This document shows, piece after piece, positions 1-6,485 of a DNA stretch of 17,186 bases. The notes below the pieces were generated by a model. The model was not told where the DNA came from. It saw only the letters and a program-made list of their open reading frames with translations, and did no database searches. Each line of letters starts with the position of its first letter. Within the stretch, counting starts at the first letter, position 1. This stretch comes from Hungatella sp. UBA3147 (GTDB taxonomy: Bacteria > Bacillota > Clostridia > Lachnospirales > Lachnospiraceae): assembly GCA_002365025.1 (NCBI GenBank), contig DEYX01000237.1:1-17186 (forward strand), given 5' to 3'. Both the position numbers and the translations under genes were made by a program.

Positions 1-100
1 TAGGTGGAGATGGTGGCCTGCCAGTAGGCGGGGATGGGGGTCTTTGGGGTCTATCAATAGGTGAGGTTGGCGATCTATCGGTAGGTGGGAATGGGGGCAT
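1..100 (-). CDS. Proline-rich protein, N-terminal 33 residues only (runs off left edge)
   Basis: Reading leftwards from an ATG at 98-100 gives an open frame to the window edge. It starts MPPFPPTDRSPTSPIDRP and continues with PP/SPP and PTGRPP steps. About half the residues are proline, with Thr, Ser, Asp and Arg between. A good ribosome binding site (GGAAAGGAAG) lies 6-8 bases upstream, and a TATAAT-like -10 lies about 35 bases upstream, so this is probably a real gene start. The frame has no signal peptide or hydrophobic stretch in the visible part. Short proline-rich leaders of this kind occur on spore-coat and surface proteins and as linkers, but nothing here identifies the family. The period is irregular, so it is not a strict tandem repeat. 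Confidence 0.6.
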   Translation of the reverse strand, partial: MPPFPPTDRSPTSPIDRPQRPPSPPTGRPPSPP

Positions 101-133
101 ATTTTTACTTCCTTTCCGGATGTTGATATTAAT

Positions 134-162
134 ATTATATGAGATATAGGAAAGGTAATTGC
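134..162 (-). promoter_or_regulatory. Possible promoter of the proline-rich gene
   Basis: On the - strand a perfect TATAAT lies at 139-134. The hexamer 17-18 bases upstream (GCAATT/GGCAAT) is a poor -35. The -10 sits 34 bases before the ATG at 100, which is a normal distance. Only the -10 and the distance support it. Confidence 0.4.
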
Positions 163-163
163 C

Positions 164-268
164 ATGAACCGAAAGGAAAATAAGGATTATGCAAAATCGG
201 TTATAGGTATAGGCTGTTCTAATTTTATTGTATGGTTCGATACTTATGAGGGGCAGCCATATTTATAA
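164..268 (+). CDS. Possible 34-residue small protein, unknown
   Basis: ATG at 164 is preceded by AGGAAAGG at 149-156, a plausible ribosome binding site, and is followed by 34 codons to TAA at 266-268. The peptide is charged at its start (MNRKENKDYAK) and hydrophobic/aromatic after that (SVIGIGCSNFIVWFDTYEG). I do not recognise it. It fills the gap between the left-edge gene and the 3' end of the XRE regulator. It could be a genuine small protein, the start of a truncated larger gene, or chance. No promoter was found for it. Confidence 0.3.
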   Translation: MNRKENKDYAKSVIGIGCSNFIVWFDTYEGQPYL

Positions 269-298
269 ATTGTAAATACAGGCATTATGCTGATTATC

Positions 299-973
299 TT
301 ACTTTACGATTCCTCCATGAAAATAACACTCATAAACCTGTAAATTCTTATGGTATATTTCTTCGTATCCCTGATACCATTTAAAATCTCCGCATACCTT
401 GCATTTATAAAGATAATCATTCTCTTGATAGAAGTCAGGACCGCGGAAAGGTTTATCCCGGGGTACGGCTAATAAGGCCGCCTTTAAAAAGTCGCTGCTA
501 AAATTACTGCTTATTACCCGACCGGAGTAATTCATTGCATAGATTGGGATGCTGTTTTTCCACACAGCTTCTTCTCCGGAAAAACATTCGCCGCCGATAT
601 ATGTATCTAAATACAACAAGACGCCTTCTTCATATCGTAAATCATGGGAGTTTGGCCTTGAAGAGGCACATTCTTTTCCTTTCGCAGCATAAGTATTACA
701 TTTTGCTTTAATAAGAAAACCAATTAATTCATTACTGTCGCAGGAATCTTCCTTGACGATGGAAGTAATGCAGGAATCATTATCTTTTACCAAATGGTCA
801 ATCGTAACTTTAAAAAATTCTGATATACTGATGAGATTGGAAATGTCAGGATATGCCTGGCCGCTTTCCCATTTTGTTATGGCTTGACGGGATACGGATA
901 CTTTTTCAGCCAGTTCCTCCTGCGTTAAGCATTTGCTTTTTCTTAGTAGCTGTAGCTTTTCCGGAAAAATCAT
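299..973 (-). CDS. XRE-family transcriptional regulator with C-terminal DUF5680 domain
   Basis: 224 residues. The N-terminus is a classic Cro/C1-type helix-turn-helix (about residues 6-62, with LTQEELAEKVSVSRQAITKWE followed by a DISNLI..ISEFF..TIDHLV pattern), so it should bind DNA as a dimer. The rest (about 84-224) matches the DUF5680 module that often follows such HTH domains in Clostridia: ASSRPNSHDLRYEEG, YLDTYIGGE, a Lys-Pro-Arg-Gly-Pro-like segment, YKCKVCGDF and a closing VYECYFHGG. The C-terminal module probably senses a ligand, but which one is unknown. It contains a CxxC and a further Cys and His near the end, which could bind metal (inference). The start is fixed by GGAGGTGG shortly upstream of the ATG. 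It is transcribed away from the methyltransferase at 1236. Confidence 0.88.
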   Translation of the reverse strand: MIFPEKLQLLRKSKCLTQEELAEKVSVSRQAITKWESGQAYPDISNLISISEFFKVTIDHLVKDNDSCITSIVKEDSCDSNELIGFLIKAKCNTYAAKGKECASSRPNSHDLRYEEGVLLYLDTYIGGECFSGEEAVWKNSIPIYAMNYSGRVISSNFSSDFLKAALLAVPRDKPFRGPDFYQENDYLYKCKVCGDFKWYQGYEEIYHKNLQVYECYFHGGIVK

Positions 974-999
974 AGAAATCCACCTCCGTGTTTTTAACT

Positions 1000-1029
1000 A
1001 TCTTACCATATTTGACTTGTACTTTTGTA
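1000..1029 (-). promoter_or_regulatory. Possible promoter of the XRE/DUF5680 gene
   Basis: On the - strand an extended -10 (TGG then TAAGAT, 1008-1000) lies about 27 bases before the ATG. The -35 region (TACAAA/ACAAAA) is weak. An autoregulatory XRE operator would be expected here, but I see only loosely similar AAAAGTA-type motifs, not a convincing dyad. Confidence 0.35.
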
Positions 1030-1165
1030 GTCCCTGCTGGTTGCTTTTTTGCTACTTTTACTTGCTTATTGTAATTAAAAAGTGCCCTTGGCATTTTCGT
1101 ATAATGAGAGCATTAAATGGATAGCTGGCAGTTTTAGAAATTAGATGTACATTTAGTAACAAATA

Positions 1166-1194
1166 TTGATAGTTCGTAGATTAGATGGTAGTAT
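1166..1194 (+). promoter_or_regulatory. Promoter for the methyltransferase-GNAT pair
   Basis: TTGATA at 1166-1171 and TAGTAT at 1189-1194 are separated by exactly 17 bases. Each matches the sigma-A consensus at five of six positions. The start codon at 1236 lies about 40 bases downstream. A perfect TATAAT at 1100-1105 further upstream lacks a good -35. Confidence 0.6.
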
Positions 1195-1235
1195 ATTCTT
1201 AAAACTTATTTTATAGATCATATGGGGGGATTGTA

Positions 1236-1889
1236 ATGAAGCTTGAAAAGATGGAAGATTTTTTTGATAGTCGTTTAGACGGGTATGAGGACCACCAGCT
1301 TAATGCTATTGATTCTGCAAAAATATTTTATCCCTATACGGCATCCCAGCTGCCTATGGCCGAAGGCTGTAAAGTGCTCGATTTGGGCTGTGGGACAGGG
1401 CTTGAATTGAATGAATATTTTATGCTTAATCCACTTGCTGCCATAACAGGGATCGATTTGGCAAATGGGATGTTAAATGCACTTAAGGCTAAATTTCCAG
1501 ACAAACATCTTACGCTTATCAATGGTTCGTATTTTGAGGTTCCTTTTGGTGAAAATGTATTTGAAGCAGCCGTTTCTGTGGAATCATTGCATCATTTCTC
1601 TCTGGAACAGAAGATACTGCTTTATAAAAAGCTCCATGCTTCGTTGAAAGAGGGCGGATATTTTATTTTAACGGACTATATGGCTGAAAATGATGAGGAA
1701 GAAAAGAATAAAATTTTAGAGCTTTCCCGGTTGAAAAAGGAATTGGGAATATGTGACGGTGAGTTCTATCACTATGATACACCGCTTACACGAGCGCATG
1801 AAACAGAAGCGTTACTCTCCGGAGGATTTTCTAAAGTCGAACTACTGAATAAATGGCAAAGTACGAACATTTTGAAAGCATATAAATGA
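1236..1889 (+). CDS. Class I SAM-dependent methyltransferase, substrate unknown
   Basis: 217 residues. Motif I is intact at about residues 47-55 (VLDLGCGTG), the acidic residue of motif II follows (TGIDLANGML), and SVESLHHF near residue 120 resembles the motif IV/post-motif region of UbiE-like methyltransferases. These show a Rossmann-fold SAM-binding enzyme that methylates a small molecule or other substrate in the cytoplasm. The acceptor cannot be read from sequence. The start is supported by GGGGGA 6-8 bases upstream. The last codon ends one base before the next reading frame becomes open, so it is likely co-transcribed with the GNAT at 1923. UbiE/MenG activity is conceivable because a UbiA-type gene lies nearby, but there is no direct support for that. 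Confidence 0.8.
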   Translation: MKLEKMEDFFDSRLDGYEDHQLNAIDSAKIFYPYTASQLPMAEGCKVLDLGCGTGLELNEYFMLNPLAAITGIDLANGMLNALKAKFPDKHLTLINGSYFEVPFGENVFEAAVSVESLHHFSLEQKILLYKKLHASLKEGGYFILTDYMAENDEEEKNKILELSRLKKELGICDGEFYHYDTPLTRAHETEALLSGGFSKVELLNKWQSTNILKAYK

Positions 1890-1922
1890 TTGTTATTTCC
1901 TTACATGCAAGAGGTGAAAATT

Positions 1923-2399
1923 TTGGATTGGATGAAAAGTATTATGGGATTGAGATATATAATGGCTGAAAAGAAAGATGTAGATTTATTAATCGATATT
2001 TATAATGCAGCATTCTATGCTGATTATGTTAAGTATGGGGAATGTCCTGCTTATGGCAAAACTAGAGAAGAAATGGAAGCATCGATTGAAAAGTTTCAGA
2101 AACTAATTATTTACAGCGTAAACAATCCCATTGGAGCTATTTCAATTGCTGACAGAGGAGATGGAGAGTATTATTTGGGCTGTCTTTGCATTATTCCTGA
2201 ATATCAGGGCAAAGGAATTGGCACACATGCATTTCACTATATTATGGACATTTATTGCGATTGGAAAAAGATAACATTGGTAACCCCTGCGGATAAAGAG
2301 GAAAACATAAAGTTTTATAAAGAAAAATGCGGTTTTATATTAAGTAGTACAGAAATGGATGGAAATGTTCCGGTAGCACATTTTTTATTAAAACGATAA
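1923..2399 (+). CDS. GNAT-family N-acetyltransferase
   Basis: About 158 residues from the proposed start. The acetyl-CoA-binding signature of GNAT enzymes is clear (CIIPEYQGKGIGTHA, the Q-x-x-G-x-G loop near residue 95), followed by motif B features (NIKFYKEKCGF). It should transfer an acetyl group from acetyl-CoA to an amine; the substrate is unknown. The frame is open from 1890, but GAGGTG at 1911-1916 points to TTG at 1923 (six-base gap) rather than to TTG 1890, which has no ribosome binding site, or ATG 1932, which is 15 bases away. The gene directly follows the methyltransferase and ends before a hairpin, so the two form a bicistronic unit. Confidence 0.8.
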   Translation: MDWMKSIMGLRYIMAEKKDVDLLIDIYNAAFYADYVKYGECPAYGKTREEMEASIEKFQKLIIYSVNNPIGAISIADRGDGEYYLGCLCIIPEYQGKGIGTHAFHYIMDIYCDWKKITLVTPADKEENIKFYKEKCGFILSSTEMDGNVPVAHFLLKR

Positions 2400-2415
2400 A
2401 TCTTTGATACTTCAG

Positions 2416-2447
2416 AGGACTGCCAACTTAATATAAGCGGCAGTCCT
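2416..2447 (+). terminator. Hairpin between convergent genes, probable terminator
   Basis: AGGACTGCC (2416-2424) pairs perfectly with GGCAGTCCT (2439-2447) around a 14-base loop. It lies 17 bases after the GNAT stop and before the convergent GNAT at 2475. The trailing T-run is poor (CCCTTTT about 10 bases later), so efficiency is uncertain. Confidence 0.45.
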
Positions 2448-2474
2448 GATACACCCCTTTTACATATAGCAATC

Positions 2475-3023
2475 CTATAATTTACATATCATCATAAGTA
2501 GATCCCGATACGTCCCATCCTTTAATTTTTCGGCATTTTCAATTGTCCCACATATCTTAAATCCATGTTGTTCATATACATGGACTGCTCTTTTATTGCC
2601 GGCAACGACTTGAAGCTCGACCTGTTCATATCCTAGCTTTTTCGCATGATCGAGGCAGCATTTTGTTAACATATGACCGATTCCCAGATCCCAGTAATCT
2701 TTTAACACTGCGATTCCATAACCGGCTCTATGTTTTGTTTTCATATTTTCCCGAATGCAATAAACAGTCCCATTAGCAACCAGCTTATTATCTACAAACG
2801 CTGAGATTTCAAAGCCTTTTTTATCTTCCAGATATTTGGAGATATGAGAATCCTGTTCCTCCAGAGTGCTGTTAATTTCCTCAGGATATCTTCCAAGATA
2901 GTCGGTCTCACCAGCGCATTTCACTAAATATTCAAGTAAATCTTTGGAGTCGGATATTTCAGGACTTCTTAAAACAACTTTTTTACCATTGTTAGATATA
3001 TATGTGGTTTCATCTATTCTCAT
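2475..3023 (-). CDS. GNAT-family N-acetyltransferase
   Basis: 182 residues of a RimI/RimL-like GNAT. After an N-terminal part (KVVLRSPEISDSKDLLEYL) come the beta-4 segment and the acetyl-CoA loop YWDLGIGHMLT (about 110-120, with the usual Gln/Arg replaced by Trp, as in many of this subfamily). The motif B stretch is NKRAVHVYEQHGF. It predicts acetylation of a small amine or protein N-terminus. GGAGG at the normal distance fixes the ATG at 3021-3023. It is not closely similar to the GNAT at 1923, so it is not a recent duplicate. It is convergent to that gene and divergent from the prenyltransferase. Confidence 0.82.
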   Translation of the reverse strand: MRIDETTYISNNGKKVVLRSPEISDSKDLLEYLVKCAGETDYLGRYPEEINSTLEEQDSHISKYLEDKKGFEISAFVDNKLVANGTVYCIRENMKTKHRAGYGIAVLKDYWDLGIGHMLTKCCLDHAKKLGYEQVELQVVAGNKRAVHVYEQHGFKICGTIENAEKLKDGTYRDLLMMICKL

Positions 3024-3191
3024 TATGATCCTCCATGATATCCTTATTTATTTAATTTAGATTTCCTATAGTAAATATCATATTATCAAAAAAAGTATTA
3101 CCAATCAATATAAATTTCCAATATATAGTGGTCCTCTAAATCCTACAGTAGTTAAGCCTTTCTGATATATGCAATCATCATGCTGATTGAT

Positions 3192-3220
3192 TTGACTATT
3201 TTTTTCAGTATTGTTATAAT
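3192..3220 (+). promoter_or_regulatory. Near-consensus sigma-A promoter of the prenyltransferase gene
   Basis: TTGACT (3192-3197), a 17-base spacer, and TATAAT (3215-3220) preceded by TGT, giving an extended -10. This is the best promoter in the window. Transcription should begin near 3227, leaving about 107 bases of untranslated leader before the ATG at 3334. The rest of the 310-base gap between the genes shows no other clear element. Confidence 0.8.
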
Positions 3221-3333
3221 ATTGACGAGCACAATTTTATTTGTGATCGAAAGGATTCCTATATAGTTATCATATACTTCATTTAGGAAGTCCGCATAAA
3301 TACCATTTGAATAATAGATGAAAGAGGATTGCA

Positions 3334-4272
3334 ATGCAAACAAAGGCCGCTGTAGTTGATTATCATTCTAATATGAAAAAGTTTCTTGAATTTACTGAGA
3401 TACGTACCAAGATCACAAGTCTGATTCCGTTTCTTATGTCTCTGGCTTATCTGTTTTACCGCAGGCAGCCGGTAAATATGGAACGTACGGTTTTGTTTTT
3501 TTGTTCTATGTTTTTGTTCGACTTAACGACAACCGCAATCAATAACTATATTGACACCAAAACGAATGGTCAAAAGCTGCCTTTTTCACGAGGCATAGCA
3601 AAGCTTATCATCTATCTGCTGTTCGGCATAAGCGCTGCTTTGGGTCTTACTCTGGCGTACCACACGGATTTGGTCGTGCTGCTGTTGGGCGGACTGTGCT
3701 TTCTCTGCGGGGTGTTTTATACCTGGGGGCCGGTTCCAATTTCCCGTTTACCCTTGGGAGAGATTTTTTCAGGACTGTTTTATGGTCTGTTTATTCCCTT
3801 TCTGATGCTTTATATAAACATGCCGTCTGGAACGTTTCTGACCTTGACAGTGGATTGGCATGCAATCCGGTTCGTTTTAAACATTGCGCCTGCGTTATCT
3901 TTGCTTTTAGTTTCAGCAGGGCCGATCTGTGCGACTGCCAACATTATGCTGGCTAACAATATCTGCGATCTGGAAAAGGATATTACGGTAGGGCGTTACA
4001 CGCTACCTTACTTTTTCGGCAAAAATGCATTGGGAGTTTTTGCCGGACTATATTATATGACTTATTTGACATGGGCGGCGTCTGTTGTTCTGGGGATCTT
4101 ATCCCCGATCTGTCTGCTGGCGTTAATCACCATTGTTCCTGTGCATAAAAATATCTGCCGCTTCAGAGCGGAACATATCAAAGAAAAGACCTTTGTCCTT
4201 TCTGTACAGAATTATGTTATCATTGTGGGTACTCAAACTCTGGTGATCTTTTTAAGTGGTTTATTTCTTTGA
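3334..4272 (+). CDS. UbiA-superfamily (MenA-like) membrane prenyltransferase
   Basis: 312 residues, mostly hydrophobic, with about eight or nine membrane segments. The first Asp-rich region is NNYIDTKTNG (N70-N78, D74) and the second is NNICDLEKD (D212 and D216) followed by GRYTLPYFFGK. The latter closely follows the MenA-type pattern NNxRDxxxDxxxGKxTL. YTWGPVPISRLPLGE resembles the YTGGPxPxxYxxLGE stretch of MenA. Family members transfer a polyprenyl chain from its diphosphate, bound through Mg2+ and the Asp motifs, to an aromatic acceptor in the membrane. No other menaquinone genes are next to it, so the acceptor is not certain. AGAGGA precedes the ATG; an internal ATG at 3373 is a less supported alternative. 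Confidence 0.8.
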   Translation: MQTKAAVVDYHSNMKKFLEFTEIRTKITSLIPFLMSLAYLFYRRQPVNMERTVLFFCSMFLFDLTTTAINNYIDTKTNGQKLPFSRGIAKLIIYLLFGISAALGLTLAYHTDLVVLLLGGLCFLCGVFYTWGPVPISRLPLGEIFSGLFYGLFIPFLMLYINMPSGTFLTLTVDWHAIRFVLNIAPALSLLLVSAGPICATANIMLANNICDLEKDITVGRYTLPYFFGKNALGVFAGLYYMTYLTWAASVVLGILSPICLLALITIVPVHKNICRFRAEHIKEKTFVLSVQNYVIIVGTQTLVIFLSGLFL

Positions 4273-4419
4273 TGGTAAACTTTATTGACCAGGACTTCAT
4301 TGTAACGTTTTGTTTTCCATTATCATTATAGCTAGTTACCACAATGAGAGGGGTAGATATTGTAAGAATTTCCGACTTTTCTTTATTTAATAATATAAGA
4401 AAGTTATCCAGACATGAAA

Positions 4420-4478
4420 ATATGCTTCCCTTATATAAACAGCTAAACTATAAAACTGTTTATATAAGGGAAGCATAT
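4420..4478. repeat. Perfect 23-bp inverted repeat (13-nt loop)
   Basis: The left arm (4420-4442, ATATGCTTCCC...AAACAG) and right arm (4456-4478) are perfectly complementary over 23 bases. The sequence lies between the prenyltransferase (ends 4272) and the convergent HTH gene (ends 4544). On the - strand the right-hand flank is ATTTTC, a short U-run, so it may terminate the HTH gene 65 bases after its stop. On the + strand there is no U-run. It shares arm motifs and loop length with the hairpin at 13409-13455. Confidence 0.85.
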
Positions 4479-4543
4479 CAATTATTGATTAGTCGTCTAT
4501 GTTTACCATTATTCATCTGAAGTTTATCTGCTTTATATAATGT

Positions 4544-4972
4544 TTATTTAATGCGAAGTTGTTGTTTACTTTGTTCAGCAAACCAATCATCAACTGCTTG
4601 CTTACTAAAATAAAGCCGGTCGTTAATCTGAACATAAGGGAACTCTGGCCAAACTCCATTCAAAATATCATTTTGCAAATCGGAACGAAGTTTACTATCT
4701 ATTTTGTCATAGTTATCACCATAACTTTCGCTATCGTATTCATCATAAGACGGATATATACCTAAATATTGCTGCAAAACATCAATTTCCATAAGATCGG
4801 GATAAGTATAGCTGTTCGATGATATACTACCATTAAAATTTCCCATCATAGGACGGTCAGCCATAATGTTCGCAAAAACCAATGCAGCAATAATAAATCC
4901 GACTGCTATAATGATAGCACAAATCATCAGAGGCAAGCTATTTTTCCAATCCTTATTTTTATCTGAAATCAT
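4544..4972 (-). CDS. Single-pass membrane protein with excisionase-like HTH domain
   Basis: 142 residues. A short charged N-terminus (MISDKNKDWKNS) is followed by one membrane helix at about 13-38 (LMICAIIIAVGFIIAALVF). An Asn/Ser/Tyr-rich linker follows, then from about residue 62 a segment with the layout of the small MerR/excisionase-type helix-turn-helix (HTH_17). It has EIDVLQQYLGI as the first helix, LQNDILNGVWPEFPYVQIND before the beta wing, and RLYFSKQAVDDWF at the end, like the usual G-x-x-P...G-x-R-x-x-F-x-K-x-x-x-x-x-W. An acidic insertion (SYDEYDSESYGDNYD) separates the first two helices, which is unusual. No integrase or phage gene is near. The start follows AGGGGGT. Topology and DNA binding are inference. 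Confidence 0.65.
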   Translation of the reverse strand: MISDKNKDWKNSLPLMICAIIIAVGFIIAALVFANIMADRPMMGNFNGSISSNSYTYPDLMEIDVLQQYLGIYPSYDEYDSESYGDNYDKIDSKLRSDLQNDILNGVWPEFPYVQINDRLYFSKQAVDDWFAEQSKQQLRIK

Positions 4973-5040
4973 CTAAACCCCCTAAGTAATGAATTTGGTT
5001 GTTAAATAAGTTATATTCGCATTATTCTAACAAAAGAATA

Positions 5041-5186
5041 TTATGGTTTCCTCGCAAGCTGTAAATCAATGGTATCATGTATATCGATTTGGCCGCCAAA
5101 ATTTCTGGAACATAACCTGGGCGCATCTTTTCATATTTTTCGGCCTCAGTGTTAAAAGTCCATTCCAACCCTTTGATTACTGGCAT
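5041..5186 (-). pseudogene. Remnant of a SAM-dependent methyltransferase gene (large internal deletion)
   Basis: From an ATG at 5184-5186, behind a strong GGGGTGGGGGA site, the - strand reads MPVIKGLEWTFNTEAEKYEK then MRPGYVPE. This is the typical N-terminus of a clostridial class I methyltransferase that continues into motif I. Motif I never appears. Instead, in another frame directly after that point, the DNA reads NFGGQIDIHDTIDLQLARKP and stops at TAA (5041-5043), which looks like the C-terminal tail of the same kind of protein. The middle of the gene, roughly 200 codons, seems to have been deleted out of frame. The family match is from memory of these proteins, not from a search. Confidence 0.55.
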
Positions 5187-5330
5187 AAATCATCCCCCAC
5201 CCCTGCAGTTACATAAATAATCTTTATTATAATAGTACCATCGAACTTGCTAACGATCAATAATAAGTTCCCAATGTAAGGAAATTGACTAAATCCTAAC
5301 GATCATTAAGTAAATTGTAAATATATCGTA

Positions 5331-5360
5331 ATGCCAAAATCTGGGATCTGCTGTTATACT
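5331..5360 (+). promoter_or_regulatory. Promoter of the wall-binding repeat protein gene
   Basis: An extended -10 (TG-T-TATACT, 5352-5360) with a modest -35 (ATGCCA, 5331-5336) 18 bases upstream. Transcription from about 5367 means translation must begin at ATG 5391, not at the upstream in-frame ATG at 5331, which lies inside the promoter. Two copies of TAACGATCA stand upstream at 5251-5259 and 5297-5305. Confidence 0.6.
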
Positions 5361-5390
5361 ATATCTATAAAAGATGAAGGAGGACAAAAC

Positions 5391-6242
5391 ATGAAGAAAT
5401 ATTTAAAGTTACTGTTAACCGGTATTAGCTCCTTAGCATTAGTCCTGTCGGCGAGCGCTTTTACAACACAAGCAGAGGAACAGACTTCATTGCCAAGCTC
5501 CATACGTATTTACGGAACAGTTACCCAGGTTTCCGAAAACAGACTCCGTATGATAAGGAAAGACGGTGCCAGTGCAGACCAGGAAATCATTTTGAACCTT
5601 TCCTCTGAGTCGAAAATTTTAAACGCCGTCAGCGGAGATCCTGAAGCAGTTGAACAAATACAGGAAGGAGAATTTATTTATGCTGACATCAGTCCGGTTA
5701 TGACTATGAGTCTGCCGCCTATAACAAATGCCTTTACAGTGCTTTGTAAAATTCCAGCCGATTATCAGGTTCCGGAATACATAACGGTAGCGTCTATGTC
5801 TATAAACGCAGATGGGAAGACGGGCATCCTTACCTCTGATACAGGGAAACAATACAGGATAACAGAGCAAAGTAACCTGTTTCCATATTTAACCCGTAAC
5901 ATTGTTACAGTTCATAACCTGACAAAAGGACGTAATTGCCTGGTCTGGTCAGCGGATAATGCGATTTCAAAAATCATGGTATTCCCCAATTCCGGCACAT
6001 CGGATATGCAGACCGGCTGGGTAAAAAAGGACAGCAACTGGTATTTCTATGATAACAATGGCTTATCATATACAGGCTGGCTGAATGATAATGGTGGCTG
6101 GTATTACTTGGATCCTGAAAGTGGAATTATGAGAACAGGATTCATCACTTTGGAAGGCAAAACATACTATCTTCAAAATGATGGCCGCATGCTTACATCA
6201 GCCAAGACATTTATTCCCGATGAAAACGGCGTATTAAGATAA
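5391..6242 (+). CDS. Secreted protein with choline-binding-type wall-binding repeats
   Basis: 283 residues from ATG 5391, which has AAGGAGG at 5377-5383. A signal peptide covers residues 1-28 (MKKYLKLLL, hydrophobic core, cleavage after TQA). Residues about 37-200 form an unassigned region rich in beta-strand-like patterns, beginning IRIYGTVTQVSENRLRMI. From residue 209 come three tandem aromatic repeats of about 20 residues, beginning GWVKKDSNWYFYD, GWLNDNGGWYYLD and GFITLEGKTYYLQ, of the CW_binding (choline-binding) type that anchor proteins to teichoic acids or polysaccharide. It is therefore likely an exported, non-covalently wall-attached protein. No catalytic domain is recognisable. It is a single-gene unit with its own promoter and terminator. 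Confidence 0.82.
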   Translation: MKKYLKLLLTGISSLALVLSASAFTTQAEEQTSLPSSIRIYGTVTQVSENRLRMIRKDGASADQEIILNLSSESKILNAVSGDPEAVEQIQEGEFIYADISPVMTMSLPPITNAFTVLCKIPADYQVPEYITVASMSINADGKTGILTSDTGKQYRITEQSNLFPYLTRNIVTVHNLTKGRNCLVWSADNAISKIMVFPNSGTSDMQTGWVKKDSNWYFYDNNGLSYTGWLNDNGGWYYLDPESGIMRTGFITLEGKTYYLQNDGRMLTSAKTFIPDENGVLR

Positions 6243-6350
6243 CAGCAAATTAAAGCAGGGGGCAGGAGATAATGGATTGATTGTCAAGTCATCTAAAAAC
6301 CATTGCAAAACCTATCTAAAACAAATTTAAAAACCCCAAAATAGTCAATG

Positions 6351-6399
6351 AAATAAGCATTAAGGTGAAAGAAGTCCCCTCACCTTAATGCTTATTTTT
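6351..6399 (+). terminator. Rho-independent terminator
   Basis: An 18-base perfect stem (6351-6368 with 6380-6397; core AAGCATTAAGGTGA) closes an 11-base loop and runs into a TTTTT tract. It lies 108 bases after the wall-binding protein gene and separates it from the sugar locus. The remaining sequence of the gap between 6243 and 6350 shows nothing recognisable. Confidence 0.85.
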
Positions 6400-6473
6400 A
6401 TTATAGATAACGAAAGCTAAAGCCGGCTTTAAAATCGTTCGTATTCTGAACTACATGAAATTTTTAAAAAGAT

Positions 6474-6479
6474 TATAAT
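6474..6479 (+). promoter_or_regulatory. -10 element for the glycosidase/PTS locus
   Basis: TATAAT at 6474-6479. The -35 position holds only ACTACA/CTACAT, a poor match, which would fit a regulated promoter. The predicted start near 6486 falls on the palindrome at 6486-6501, the arrangement expected for repression. Confidence 0.5.
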
Positions 6480-6485
6480 AAAAAG

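Noticed and set aside
1..97. CRISPR-like or tandem repeat array in the G-rich left end
   Set aside because: The units are unequal in length and spacing and read as proline codons on the - strand; there are no fixed repeats with unique spacers.
906..1124. Overlapping ORFs on both strands near the XRE start, one of them Lys-rich
   Set aside because: Neither has a ribosome binding site, and both overlap the XRE gene start and promoter region.
3180..3266. 28-residue hydrophobic peptide (MLIDLTIFFSIVIIL...) that looks like a type I toxin
   Set aside because: It has no ribosome binding site, and the consensus promoter 3192-3220 lies inside it. The hydrophobicity comes from the T-rich promoter sequence.
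3152..3343. 63-residue - strand ORF over the prenyltransferase leader
   Set aside because: No ribosome binding site, and it overlaps the promoter and the start of a well-supported gene.
4344..4520. 58-codon + strand ORF running through the perfect inverted repeat
   Set aside because: No ribosome binding site before its ATG, no recognisable family, and much of it is encoded by the palindrome itself.
5331..5390. 20-codon N-terminal extension of the wall-binding protein
   Set aside because: The upstream ATG lies inside the promoter -35, lacks a ribosome binding site and would bury the clear signal peptide.
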